DNA of 42,186 nucleotides from Desulfobacterales bacterium (GTDB lineage: Bacteria > Desulfobacterota > Desulfobacteria > Desulfobacterales > CAFBRK01), in the NCBI GenBank assembly GCA_021737185.1, contig JAIPEL010000025.1, positions 1 to 42,186 on the forward strand, in the 5' to 3' direction. The notes beneath the pieces are model-generated. The model ran no database searches, was not told the DNA's origin, and saw nothing but the letters and a program-made list of their open reading frames with translations. The position numbers were made by a program, and so were the translations under genes. Shown here one piece after another: positions 7,383 through 15,190 of the stretch (within the stretch, counting starts at the first letter, position 1; each line of letters starts with the position of its first letter).

Positions 7383-10085
7383 CTATCGGTGCGATCCTGT
7401 ATTTTTCTGAAATGCCCGCATTATCTGACCCACGAAAAACGGTATCAGGCTCGAGCCGAGAATCACCAGCCAGCCCGCCGGCGTTGGATAGACGGTCTTG
7501 AGCAGATCGGAAAGGCCGGGTAGATAGGCCGCCGCCAGCAACAAAAAAATACATAAAAGGATCGATCCTGCCACGTAAGGGTTTTTGACAACTGCGTTGT
7601 CGAAAAAAGCGCTTCCGGGACTTCGAAGATTGAAGACAAACCACAGTTTTCCGAAGGCAAGGGTCAGAAAGGAGATCGTCACAGCGTGCCTTTGGTCAAA
7701 ACCGAGCCCGTAAAAGGCAATGGAAAGGCTCGTCAGAACGCACGCTGCCATGAGGGCCGCCCATCCACCGATGGCGGACCAATGAGTTCTGGTGAGCACC
7801 GCCTCACGCCGCGGCCTCGGGGGCCGCTCCATGATGTCTGCCTCGCCTTTTCCCATCCCCAGGGCCAGGGCCGGAAAGACATCGGTGATCACGTTCAGAT
7901 AAAGGATTTGAAGCGGCAGCAGCGGAATCGGCAGCGTCGAAAAGCCGCCGACGGCTGCGGCGGCGGCCACCGCCATGACCTCCGCCACGTTGGTGCACAG
8001 CATGAACATCACCGATTGGCGGATGTTTCCGAAGATAATCCGGCCCTGCCGGACGGCGGCTACGATGGAGGAAAAAGCGTCGTCTCTGAGCACCATGTCG
8101 GCTGCCTGGCGGGCCACGTCCGTACCGCGCTGCCCCATGGCCACACCGATGTCGGCTTTTTTGAGCGCCGGCGCGTCGTTGACTCCGTCCCCGGTCATGG
8201 CTACCGTCTGACGTTTTTCCTGCATCAGCTTGATCAGGTGAAGCTTCTGCTCAGGACTGACCCGGGCAAAAATCAAAGATCCAGAAACTGCTTGCCGCTG
8301 TTCGTCGGACATTTCGTCGGGGTCGGTCAGTTCGCTGCCATGAATCACTCTCGGGTCTTTTTCGTCTGTAACGCCCGTTTTTTGCGCAATGGCCGCCGCG
8401 GTGGCCGGCTTGTCGCCGGTGACCATGACCACCCGGATACCGGCTGCGCGGCATTCGCTGACGGCGTTTCGCACCTTTTCCCGGGGCGGATCCTCCAGCC
8501 CCACCAGGCCGAGAAAACGCAGGTTATCGTAAGGCCCTTCGTCTGTGCTTTCCACCTTTCGATCTGCGACGGCGAGCAACCGAAGGCCTTCTGCGGCCAG
8601 CGATTCCCCCCGCTGGATCCACTGATCCCGCTCGTCGTCTTCCAGGGGTCGGGCTTCTTCGGGTCCGTCTGCCGCAATTCGGCGGCACACTTTCAGAACC
8701 GATTCAGGAGCGCCTTTCACGGCGACTTCGAGCCCGCTTGGCCCGCGGTGGTAGGTGGCCATCATCATACGATCGGCATCGAAGGCCACCTCCCGCTCCT
8801 CGGGCTTTTGTTCGAGCAGCTCCCTGCGGTCGATGTCGAACAGAAGACCGGCCCTCAGCAGAGCCGTTTCGGTGGGGTCCCCCTGTTCTTCTTCCGGAAC
8901 CCGGTCTTTGTCCTCGTCCAGCAGGTAGGCATTGTTGCAGAGCACGCCGACTTCGATGACGCGCCGAAGCAGCGGATGGCCGTTTTCATTGCCGCGCTCC
9001 TGTTCTTCGCCGATGTCGAACTCTCCGGCAGGGGTAATCACCCGCTGCAGGGTCATCCGGTTCAAAGTCAGGGTGCCGGTTTTGTCAGTGAAGATGGTCT
9101 GGGTTGCGCCAAGGGTCTCCACCGCCGGCAGCCGCTTGATGAGCACGTTGCGTCTTGCCATCAGATGCATCCCCCGGGCCAGGGCGATGGTCGCCACGAT
9201 GGGAAGGCCCTCGGGGATCGCCGCAACCCCCAGTGCAATGGCGGTTTCAATCATTTTGAGCGGTTCCTGGCCGGCCAAAAGCCCCACCCCGGCGATAACC
9301 GCCGCGATGGCCAGCGTGATCCAGGCCAGGCGGCGTCCGAGTCGATCCAGACGCTTCTGGAGCGGAGTGGCTTCCTTTTCAGCGCTTTCGGCCAGTTCTG
9401 AAATCCGCCCCAGTTCGGTTGCCATACCCGTGCCGAACACCACCCCTTGGCCGGAGCCTTCGGCAATGGTGGTTCCTTTGTAAAGAAGACAGGTTCTTTC
9501 GGCCAGCGGGGCATCTTCTTCCACTGTTTCGGTGATTTTCCGGACGGGCACCGATTCACCGGTCAGGGCCGCCTCGCTCACTCGCAAATCATTCGACTCA
9601 ATGATCCTCATGTCGGCCGGGACGATGTCTCCAGCGTCCACGATGACGATATCCCCCGGCACCAGCTTTTCGGCATCGATTTCCCTTTCTTGACCGCCGC
9701 GCCGCACCCGGATAACATCGCCCCCCATTTGCCGCAGGGCCTCCATGGAACGCAAAGCCTTCCATTCCGTCACAAACCCTAAAGCGGCGTTGACAAAGAG
9801 CACGGCGGCGATGGCAATCCCTTCCGGCCACTGCCCAAAGATTATGGCCACGGCGCCGGCTGCCACCAGTACGAGAATGACCACGCTTTTGAACTGATCC
9901 AGCAAGATGAGCCAAGCGCTTGGTCCCTTTTCCTCGCGAAGTTTGTTGCGCCCATGTCGCTCGAGCCGGCGGCGGACCTCATCTTCTGAAAGCCCCTGCT
10001 CCGGCGAGACTTCCATCGCCGCGAGCACGTCCTCGACGGAACGGCTGTGGGGAGAGTCGGTGGTTATGTTTGAGTCATTGGTCAT
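7383..10085 (-). CDS. Calcium-type cation-transporting P-type ATPase (P2)
   Basis: A P2-class ion-pumping ATPase of the inner membrane, 900 residues, the normal size for PMR1/SERCA-like bacterial pumps. The actuator TGES is at 175-178, the M4 ion-site motif PEGLP at 291-295, and the phosphorylated aspartate is D334 in DKTGTLT. MVTGDKPATA and MTGDGVNDAPALKKADIG mark the nucleotide-binding and hinge regions. M6 carries NVITDVFPALALG, which fits a calcium or related divalent cation site. A start at 10085 was chosen because cation-ATPase N-terminal homology begins there; an in-frame extension to 10271 would translate heptamer repeats. The ribosome site (GGAACTTCCA) is weak. The ion specificity is inferred, not proven. 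Confidence 0.93.
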   Translation of the reverse strand: MTNDSNITTDSPHSRSVEDVLAAMEVSPEQGLSEDEVRRRLERHGRNKLREEKGPSAWLILLDQFKSVVILVLVAAGAVAIIFGQWPEGIAIAAVLFVNAALGFVTEWKALRSMEALRQMGGDVIRVRRGGQEREIDAEKLVPGDIVIVDAGDIVPADMRIIESNDLRVSEAALTGESVPVRKITETVEEDAPLAERTCLLYKGTTIAEGSGQGVVFGTGMATELGRISELAESAEKEATPLQKRLDRLGRRLAWITLAIAAVIAGVGLLAGQEPLKMIETAIALGVAAIPEGLPIVATIALARGMHLMARRNVLIKRLPAVETLGATQTIFTDKTGTLTLNRMTLQRVITPAGEFDIGEEQERGNENGHPLLRRVIEVGVLCNNAYLLDEDKDRVPEEEQGDPTETALLRAGLLFDIDRRELLEQKPEEREVAFDADRMMMATYHRGPSGLEVAVKGAPESVLKVCRRIAADGPEEARPLEDDERDQWIQRGESLAAEGLRLLAVADRKVESTDEGPYDNLRFLGLVGLEDPPREKVRNAVSECRAAGIRVVMVTGDKPATAAAIAQKTGVTDEKDPRVIHGSELTDPDEMSDEQRQAVSGSLIFARVSPEQKLHLIKLMQEKRQTVAMTGDGVNDAPALKKADIGVAMGQRGTDVARQAADMVLRDDAFSSIVAAVRQGRIIFGNIRQSVMFMLCTNVAEVMAVAAAAAVGGFSTLPIPLLPLQILYLNVITDVFPALALGMGKGEADIMERPPRPRREAVLTRTHWSAIGGWAALMAACVLTSLSIAFYGLGFDQRHAVTISFLTLAFGKLWFVFNLRSPGSAFFDNAVVKNPYVAGSILLCIFLLLAAAYLPGLSDLLKTVYPTPAGWLVILGSSLIPFFVGQIMRAFQKNTGSHR

Positions 10086-10413
10086 TGGAAGTTCCAGATA
10101 TCTGATGTCGGATGTCAGATGTCGGAAAAAAACAGAGAGCAGCCATGCGGTTGTTCGCAGGGGCCTTGAGATAATCAAATGTGAAAAGATTTGTTCGAAA
10201 CCACTTCCGTGTGTAGTGACGCCGTAGGCGTTTGGTTTTGGGAAGGCCATGCTCGACGCCCTTACGGGCACACTATAAACAGGCCGTGCCGTAAATGCAT
10301 GCAGTGCAACTCACAAAATATCACCATCTTTGGTTAAATTTCATGCCAGATGGCGCCGTATTTGGTCTTTCAGACATCCGACTTCCGACATCGGACATCC
10401 GGTTCTTTATGCC
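10086..10413. other. Gap between malQ and the ATPase gene: inverted heptamer arrays
   Basis: No gene is seen. On the minus strand, malQ ends in a GCATAGG-type array followed by an RGATGTC-type array (10402-10371), and an inverted RGATGTC array (10125-10096) lies just before the ATPase start. Between them, 10210-10275 holds short inverted pieces such as GACGCCGTAGGCG. The arrays make the whole gap a possible long-range hairpin. Confidence 0.6.
10096..10125. repeat. RGATGTC heptamer array in the ATPase leader
   Basis: Reads GATATCT, GATGTCG, GATGTCA, GATGTCG in 7-bp phase on the plus strand. It ends about ten bases upstream of the ATPase start on the minus strand and so would form most of its mRNA leader. 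An inverted copy lies at 10371-10402. Confidence 0.75.
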
Positions 10414-10429
10414 CTATGCGCTGTTTCCC
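10371..10429. repeat. malQ 3'-end composite heptamer array
   Basis: Read on the minus strand, GGGAAACAGC then GCATAGG and GCATAAAG lead into CGGATGTC, CGATGTC, GGAAGTC, GGATGTC. The TAG stop of malQ (10416-10414) is the TAG inside the first GCATAGG unit. A 22-bp stretch (10408-10429) is identical to 31680-31701 at the end of the DUF72 gene. Confidence 0.8.
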
Positions 10430-11922
10430 GCCGGCGCCCTGCCATAATTGCGGGTCATCTCCGCAAACCGGTCTGCGGTCTCCTGGGGGAGAAGTTCTTC
10501 GGGGGCGCGCCAGCGCCAGTTTCCGCCTCCCCCGGCGGGCCGGTTCATCCGGGCGCTTTCACCCAACCCCAGCAGATCCTGGAGCGGTATGACCGCGGTG
10601 TCCGCGACCGACTGCATCGCAAGCCGAATCATCTCCCAATGAAGCTCTTCGGGCGCCGGCTCCCGTCCCAGGTATCGAACGAGATTTTTCTGCTCCCGCT
10701 GCCCGGCTTCGGATTCGAACCAGCCGCAGGTGGTGTTGTTGTCGTGGGTTCCGGTGTAGGCCACGCAGTTGCGGACATAATTGTGAGGCAGAAACGAACC
10801 GTGGGGAAAATCCCCGCCAAAGGCGAACTGAAGGACCCGCATGCCGGGAAGGTCGAACCGGGACATGGTTTCCCGAACATCGGCCGTGATGGTGCCCAGG
10901 TCCTCGGCGATCAGGGGCAGACAGGAAAACCGTCGGGACAGGGCATCGAGCAGGCAGTCTCCGGGAACCGGAACCCATTTGCCGTTCACGGCTGTCTTCT
11001 CCCCGGCCGGGACTTCCCAACAGGCGACCCAGCCCCGGAAATGGTCGATGCGCAGCCGATCGAACAGGTCCAGGTTGTGGGCAGTTCTCCGAATCCACCA
11101 ATCGAAGCCGGCCTGCAACAGCGCATCCCAGTCGTATACCGGATGGCCCCAGAGCTGTCCGGTTCTGCTGAAATAGTCGGGGGGAACGCCGGAGACGGCT
11201 GCCGGGGTCCGGTCGGGGGCCAGTTTGTATAGATGCGGACTGCTCCAGACGTCTGCACTGTGAAACGGTAAATAGATCGGCATATCGCCGATCAACTGGA
11301 CGCCTTGACGGTTGCAGTGTCGTTTCAGTGCCCGCCACTGGTCGAAAAAAAGATATTGGAAGAAGACTTCCCGCCGAAGAGCCGCGCTGAACCGCCGGCC
11401 GGCCTCTTTCAAAGCATCCTTGCGACGATCCCGGAGCGGCTGCGGCCACTCGGACCAGGGTCCCCCGTATTGCCGGGTCAGCACCCGGAAAAGGGCCGCA
11501 TCGGAAAGCCACCGGGTTTGCCGGGCAAAGTTTGCGACCGCATCCCTTTTCCAGCCGTTTTCGAATCGGGCGAACGCCTTTTCCAGCATCGGGTTCTTCA
11601 TGTCCCGCACTTTTTTAAATTCGACCCGGTCGGTTGGAGCGTCCGGTGCTTCTGCAAGATCAGAGGTCTTCAACCATCCATTTTTTACCAGCAGTTCCGG
11701 GCTGATCCACAGCGGGTCTCCGGCAAAGGCGGAAACGCCGTGGTAAGGAGAATGATCGTGGGCCGCGTCGGTGGGCGTCACCGGCAATATCTGCCAGTAC
11801 TGCTGGCCGATTGCCGCGAGCAGGTCGGCAAAGCGATAGGCGCCGGGCCCCATGTCTCCGATGCAGAACCGGCTCGGCAAGCTGGTAGGGTGAAGCAGAA
11901 TGCCGCTGGTTCGAATGCTCAT
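10414..11922 (-). CDS. malQ: 4-alpha-glucanotransferase (amylomaltase)
   Basis: A GH77 disproportionating enzyme (502 residues) that transfers maltooligosaccharide units between alpha-1,4-glucans in the cytoplasm. The N-terminal GILLHPTSLPSRFCIGDMGP and LPVTPTDAAHDHSPY are family signatures. The catalytic residues are D293 (RIDHFRGW), E340 (IAEDLGTI) and D394 (GTHDNNTT). Its ATG at 11922 overlaps the TGA of the treY remnant (ATGA), and its ribosome site GGGGAG lies inside the last treY codons, so the remnant still matters for its translation. The last four residues GNSA and the TAG stop come from a repeat element also found at the end of the DUF72 gene. Confidence 0.95.
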   Translation of the reverse strand: MSIRTSGILLHPTSLPSRFCIGDMGPGAYRFADLLAAIGQQYWQILPVTPTDAAHDHSPYHGVSAFAGDPLWISPELLVKNGWLKTSDLAEAPDAPTDRVEFKKVRDMKNPMLEKAFARFENGWKRDAVANFARQTRWLSDAALFRVLTRQYGGPWSEWPQPLRDRRKDALKEAGRRFSAALRREVFFQYLFFDQWRALKRHCNRQGVQLIGDMPIYLPFHSADVWSSPHLYKLAPDRTPAAVSGVPPDYFSRTGQLWGHPVYDWDALLQAGFDWWIRRTAHNLDLFDRLRIDHFRGWVACWEVPAGEKTAVNGKWVPVPGDCLLDALSRRFSCLPLIAEDLGTITADVRETMSRFDLPGMRVLQFAFGGDFPHGSFLPHNYVRNCVAYTGTHDNNTTCGWFESEAGQREQKNLVRYLGREPAPEELHWEMIRLAMQSVADTAVIPLQDLLGLGESARMNRPAGGGGNWRWRAPEELLPQETADRFAEMTRNYGRAPAGNSA

Positions 11923-12426
11923 GGTTCGATCTCCCCGGTCAGCAGCGCCGCCGGAAATCGCCCGAAAATCTGTTCCAGCGGCAGGGTTTCTACGGAATTG
12001 TATCTTTCTCCGGAAACTGCGTTCGTCCAGGTCGCTGGAAAACCGTGGTCAAGCATCAACGCCGTGTCCTCCCATACATCGCCCAGGGGCTCCCGGCCGT
12101 CGGGCACCACTGTTGTCAGCCAGCGGGGAACCGCAGTCAGGCTATACTGCCCGCCATGGATCCGGGCAAAGGCCACCACATGGGCGGCAAACCGCCCGGC
12201 GGTTGTCCGGATCCACCAAGGAAAAGTCGAACATCTCCGTGCCCTGATAAAAGTCGGGAACGCCCGGTACGGTGATTTTGATCAGGGTTTGGGAAAGCGA
12301 ATTGCAGACGCCGAAACGGGAGATCCTGTCTGCGAAGGGCAGAAAATCGGCCATCATCGGATTTTCGCCGGTGTAGGCCAGGTGATTTGGAACGACGTCG
12401 CGGTATGTCGCGTTAGGGATTTTCAT
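11919..12426 (-). pseudogene. treY: Collapsed maltooligosyl trehalose synthase (treY remnant)
   Basis: Intact TreY rearranges the reducing end of maltooligosaccharides into a trehalosyl unit and is usually 700-950 residues. Here only about 508 bp remain. From an ATG at 12426 with a good GGAAGG ribosome site, the frame reads MKIPNATYR (TreY N-terminus), then joins directly to [14 protein letters not shown] (an early barrel motif), then to a late region [36 protein letters not shown] and PDNRR, and ends at a TAG at 12142 after 94 codons. The true C-terminus ([13 protein letters not shown] onward, ending at 11919) continues in another frame. So at least three internal segments are missing, the third join shifting frame. 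The start, its ribosome site and the ATGA overlap with malQ are kept. A functional synthase is not possible. Confidence 0.88.
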
Positions 12427-12467
12427 GGTTCCTTCCACTTGTTGCCAGCTATTGGACGATAGTGAAT

Positions 12468-12708
12468 CGCATAGCGCATAGGGCATGGGGCATGGAGCAT
12501 AAGGCAAATATAGAGGTCGGATGTCAGATGTCAGATGTCAGATGTCGGATGTCAGATATCAGAAAAAGATGACAGAAGACAGAGGACAGAGGACAGCAAA
12601 AGCAAAATCGGACAAAGTTGGAAGCAGGATCTTCGTTCTTCTGCCGTCTGTCCTCTGTCATCCGTCCTCTGTGTTCTTCCCTATGCTCCATGCCCTATGC
12701 GCTATGCA
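12468..12708. repeat. Mirror-arranged composite of three heptamer types
   Basis: This sits in the 310-bp gap between the treY start and the GH57 stop, which holds no gene. Left to right on the plus strand: GCATAGC/GCATAGG/GCATGGG/GCATGGA/GCATAAG (12468-12503), RGATGTC units (12517-12560), GACAGAGG-type units (12570-12597), a spacer, then inverted TCTGTCC units (12645-12673) and inverted CTATGC/CATGCC units (12680-12708). All units keep a 7-bp step. The outer GCATAGG arrays and the inner GGACAGA arrays pair as inverted arms; the RGATGTC array has no partner here. Confidence 0.85.
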
Positions 12709-12736
12709 TTTTCCAACGCCCAACCAAAGTATACCC

Positions 12737-15160
12737 TTATATCCGAAGATTCAGCTGCCCGCACAAATTCTCGAAAAGCTCGACCCAGGCTGCTGCCTCT
12801 CTGTCTCCCTTCTCTGTCTTGCGTTGCATGTCCGGGTAGTTTCCTATTTTTACTTGGTGGCCGATATTCTGAAGTTTGCGCAGGTTCACATCGAAGGGAA
12901 GCGCGTATACGAGCTCGACCCCGTTTGCGATATCTTCTAAAATAACTTGGCTCTTCGGATTCTCGTCAAATGCGTCGGCCTTTTTCTCCAGGTTCTTTCG
13001 AAGGGTGTATTCCAGGGTTTTGGCATCCAGGGAAATCCCGGCCAGTTCGGCTTCTCGAAGCTGGTCTGTGATCTTTTGATAGTCGATGTCCTGACGGCCA
13101 AGCTCCGTGTTCAATTCGCTGTTGAGAACGAACTGCCCCGATGCATAAAGAGGAGGAGGTATCGGCGTGGCCGAACCTTTGAGAAAACGGATGAGGGGAA
13201 CGTTCGGTTCGTAGACATGCCGGTATACCGAAAGGGCGTCGGCGATCTTTTTTTCGAGAATGACATTCAATATCTTCCGTTGTCCGTCTTTGAAAAGGGA
13301 TTTTAAAGAGTGTAGCGATCCTTCGAATGCTTCGCCAGTCAACTGCATGACTTCGGTGAAATCGGCTCGATCGAAGGTATCGAAGAGCTGCGCCATTAAA
13401 TCACTGAACACGCCCTCCAATATATCTCTGGAAAGCCCGCAGCTAAGCTGATGATCTCCCGTGTAAAACACGACGAAGCGGATATTTTCCGACTCCTGGG
13501 TAATGTCGGAAGTAATTTCCACCTGTCCGGCTGCCAGGCGGGCCCTGCCCGCCTCTGAGCCTCGATATTCCTTCTGCGATACAGAACAGCAAAACACGGA
13601 AACACGCTCGGCATGATTTTCGAACAAGGAGCTGATGGCGTAATGGGCCGCCACCCGCTTCAGATCGACCATGGCCGGCTGGACGAACTTCTGGTAAATT
13701 TTCCGGCCGTTGCCGTGCTCGGGGAGGTTGCTCTTGGCCGCCGACAGCTTGTCAAGAAAGCGGGATTCCAGGTCGCCGCCGTACAAATCTTCGTGGAGCT
13801 GGATCGCGCGGCCGGCGTACTGAATGATTTGAACCGTTTCGATCCCGGAAATTTCGTCGAAAAACCAACCGCAGCTCGTGTACATCAGAAGGGCATGGCG
13901 CTGGATCTCCAGCAGCTTCAAAATCCGTACGTTGTCTGACGGTCTGCGAGCGCCTTTGCAATGCCGGTCCATGAAGCCTTCGATCGACTCTGCCGACCGG
14001 TCGAGCACTACGTGGATGTAATCGTCTCTGGCCTTCCAGGGGTCTTTGAGAAATTCTCCGACCTTGCTTTCATAGATTTGGGCCAGTTCGTCGCGCAGAA
14101 AATCCAGGGCATCCCGCAAAGGGGCCCGCCAGCGTTGATGCCACTCCGGATTCGCACCGGAATGGCATCCGCAGTCGCTGCGCCAGCGCTCCACACCATG
14201 ATTGCAGCTCCAGGAGGAGTTTTCCTTGATCTCGACCTCCCGGGTCGGCGGGTGCTTCTCGAGAAACTCGCCGTAGTTGGTCAGTCGGGCCAGTTTTTCA
14301 GATTCGATGAAGTGCAGCGCATAGGCCAGGGCCATGTCTCCGTGCGGACTGTGGTGGCCGTAGCTTTCTCCGTCTGTGGCGATGTGAAGAAGCTGGGGCG
14401 CCATTGGCTCGGCGAAGCCGCTGCTGAGCCGCTCGGCAAAAGCCTCTCCGTCTTTGAGCAGATCTTCGAAGGCAACGGCCCGGGAAATCGGTCCGTCGTA
14501 GAAGAAGATGCCGATGCTTTTGCCGCCGGGCAGATTTTGCCGATAGGGCTCTTTCGGATCGATGGTGCCGTCGGACACATCCTCCCAATCCGTATCGCCT
14601 TCGGACCGGGTTCGCGCCGCCTGATATGGGCTCAAAATTGTAAATGAAAGGCCCAGTTCTGATAAAACTTCCAGGGTTTCGATGTCTACGGCCGTTTCCG
14701 GAAGCCACATACCTTCCGGCTCGCGGCCGAAGCGCCTGGAAAAGTCGCGAATGCCCCACAAAACCTGGGTGCGCTTGTCCCGGCGGTTGGCCAGCGGCAT
14801 GATCATGTGGTTGTACGCCTGCGCCAGGGCAGAGCCGTGCTCGGAATACCGGTCAGCGCTGTTTTTGTCGGCCTCTAGAATGGCCCCGTATACATCCGGG
14901 ACGTTTCGCTCCATCCAGGCAAGAAGCGTAGGTCCGAAGTTGAAAGAGATTTTTTCATAGTTGTTGACGATTTCTTCGATCCGATCCTCTCCATCCAGAA
15001 TGCGGGAATAGGCGTTGGTCGAATAGCATTCCGCGGTGATGCGCTGGTTCCAGTCGTGGTACGGATGGGCCGAGTCCTGGACCTCCACCGCCTCCAGCCA
15101 GGCATTTTCACGCGGCGGCTGATAAAAATGCCCATGGATGCAAATGTATTTTTCTTCCAT
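12737..15160 (-). CDS. Glycoside hydrolase family 57 protein with DUF3536
   Basis: A GH57-type protein of 807 residues, probably acting on alpha-glucans in the cytoplasm. The N-terminus has the family motif YICIHGHFYQPPRENAWLE, followed by AYNHMIMPLA and GMWLPETAVDIETL, which match the GH57 conserved regions; the glutamate in WLPE is the usual nucleophile. The C-terminal half (NHGVERWRSDCGCHSG onward) is the DUF3536 region. The ATG at 15160 is preferred over a GTG six bases upstream, because AAAGGA is at proper distance only for the ATG. It is 30 bp downstream of treZ. The precise reaction of this subgroup is not known; hydrolase or transglycosylase are both possible. Confidence 0.88.
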   Translation of the reverse strand: MEEKYICIHGHFYQPPRENAWLEAVEVQDSAHPYHDWNQRITAECYSTNAYSRILDGEDRIEEIVNNYEKISFNFGPTLLAWMERNVPDVYGAILEADKNSADRYSEHGSALAQAYNHMIMPLANRRDKRTQVLWGIRDFSRRFGREPEGMWLPETAVDIETLEVLSELGLSFTILSPYQAARTRSEGDTDWEDVSDGTIDPKEPYRQNLPGGKSIGIFFYDGPISRAVAFEDLLKDGEAFAERLSSGFAEPMAPQLLHIATDGESYGHHSPHGDMALAYALHFIESEKLARLTNYGEFLEKHPPTREVEIKENSSWSCNHGVERWRSDCGCHSGANPEWHQRWRAPLRDALDFLRDELAQIYESKVGEFLKDPWKARDDYIHVVLDRSAESIEGFMDRHCKGARRPSDNVRILKLLEIQRHALLMYTSCGWFFDEISGIETVQIIQYAGRAIQLHEDLYGGDLESRFLDKLSAAKSNLPEHGNGRKIYQKFVQPAMVDLKRVAAHYAISSLFENHAERVSVFCCSVSQKEYRGSEAGRARLAAGQVEITSDITQESENIRFVVFYTGDHQLSCGLSRDILEGVFSDLMAQLFDTFDRADFTEVMQLTGEAFEGSLHSLKSLFKDGQRKILNVILEKKIADALSVYRHVYEPNVPLIRFLKGSATPIPPPLYASGQFVLNSELNTELGRQDIDYQKITDQLREAELAGISLDAKTLEYTLRKNLEKKADAFDENPKSQVILEDIANGVELVYALPFDVNLRKLQNIGHQVKIGNYPDMQRKTEKGDREAAAWVELFENLCGQLNLRI

Positions 15161-15190
15161 TGTCACGTCCTTTTAGGTGGGCAGCCCCCT

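Noticed and set aside
10086-10271. N-terminal extension of the P-type ATPase
   Set aside because: The extra 62 codons run through heptamer arrays and lack homology to cation ATPases.
12142-12507. Longer start for the treY remnant reading [13 protein letters not shown]
   Set aside because: These residues come from translating a GCATAGG heptamer array in reverse. The ATG at 12426 has the ribosome site and the TreY N-terminal match.
12468-12708. CRISPR array
   Set aside because: Units are 7 bp, direct and without spacers; no cas genes are present.
12521-12945. Small plus-strand frames with repeated MSDVRCQ or MPYALC peptides
   Set aside because: A 7-bp repeat translates into 7-residue repeats in any frame; there is no other coding evidence.
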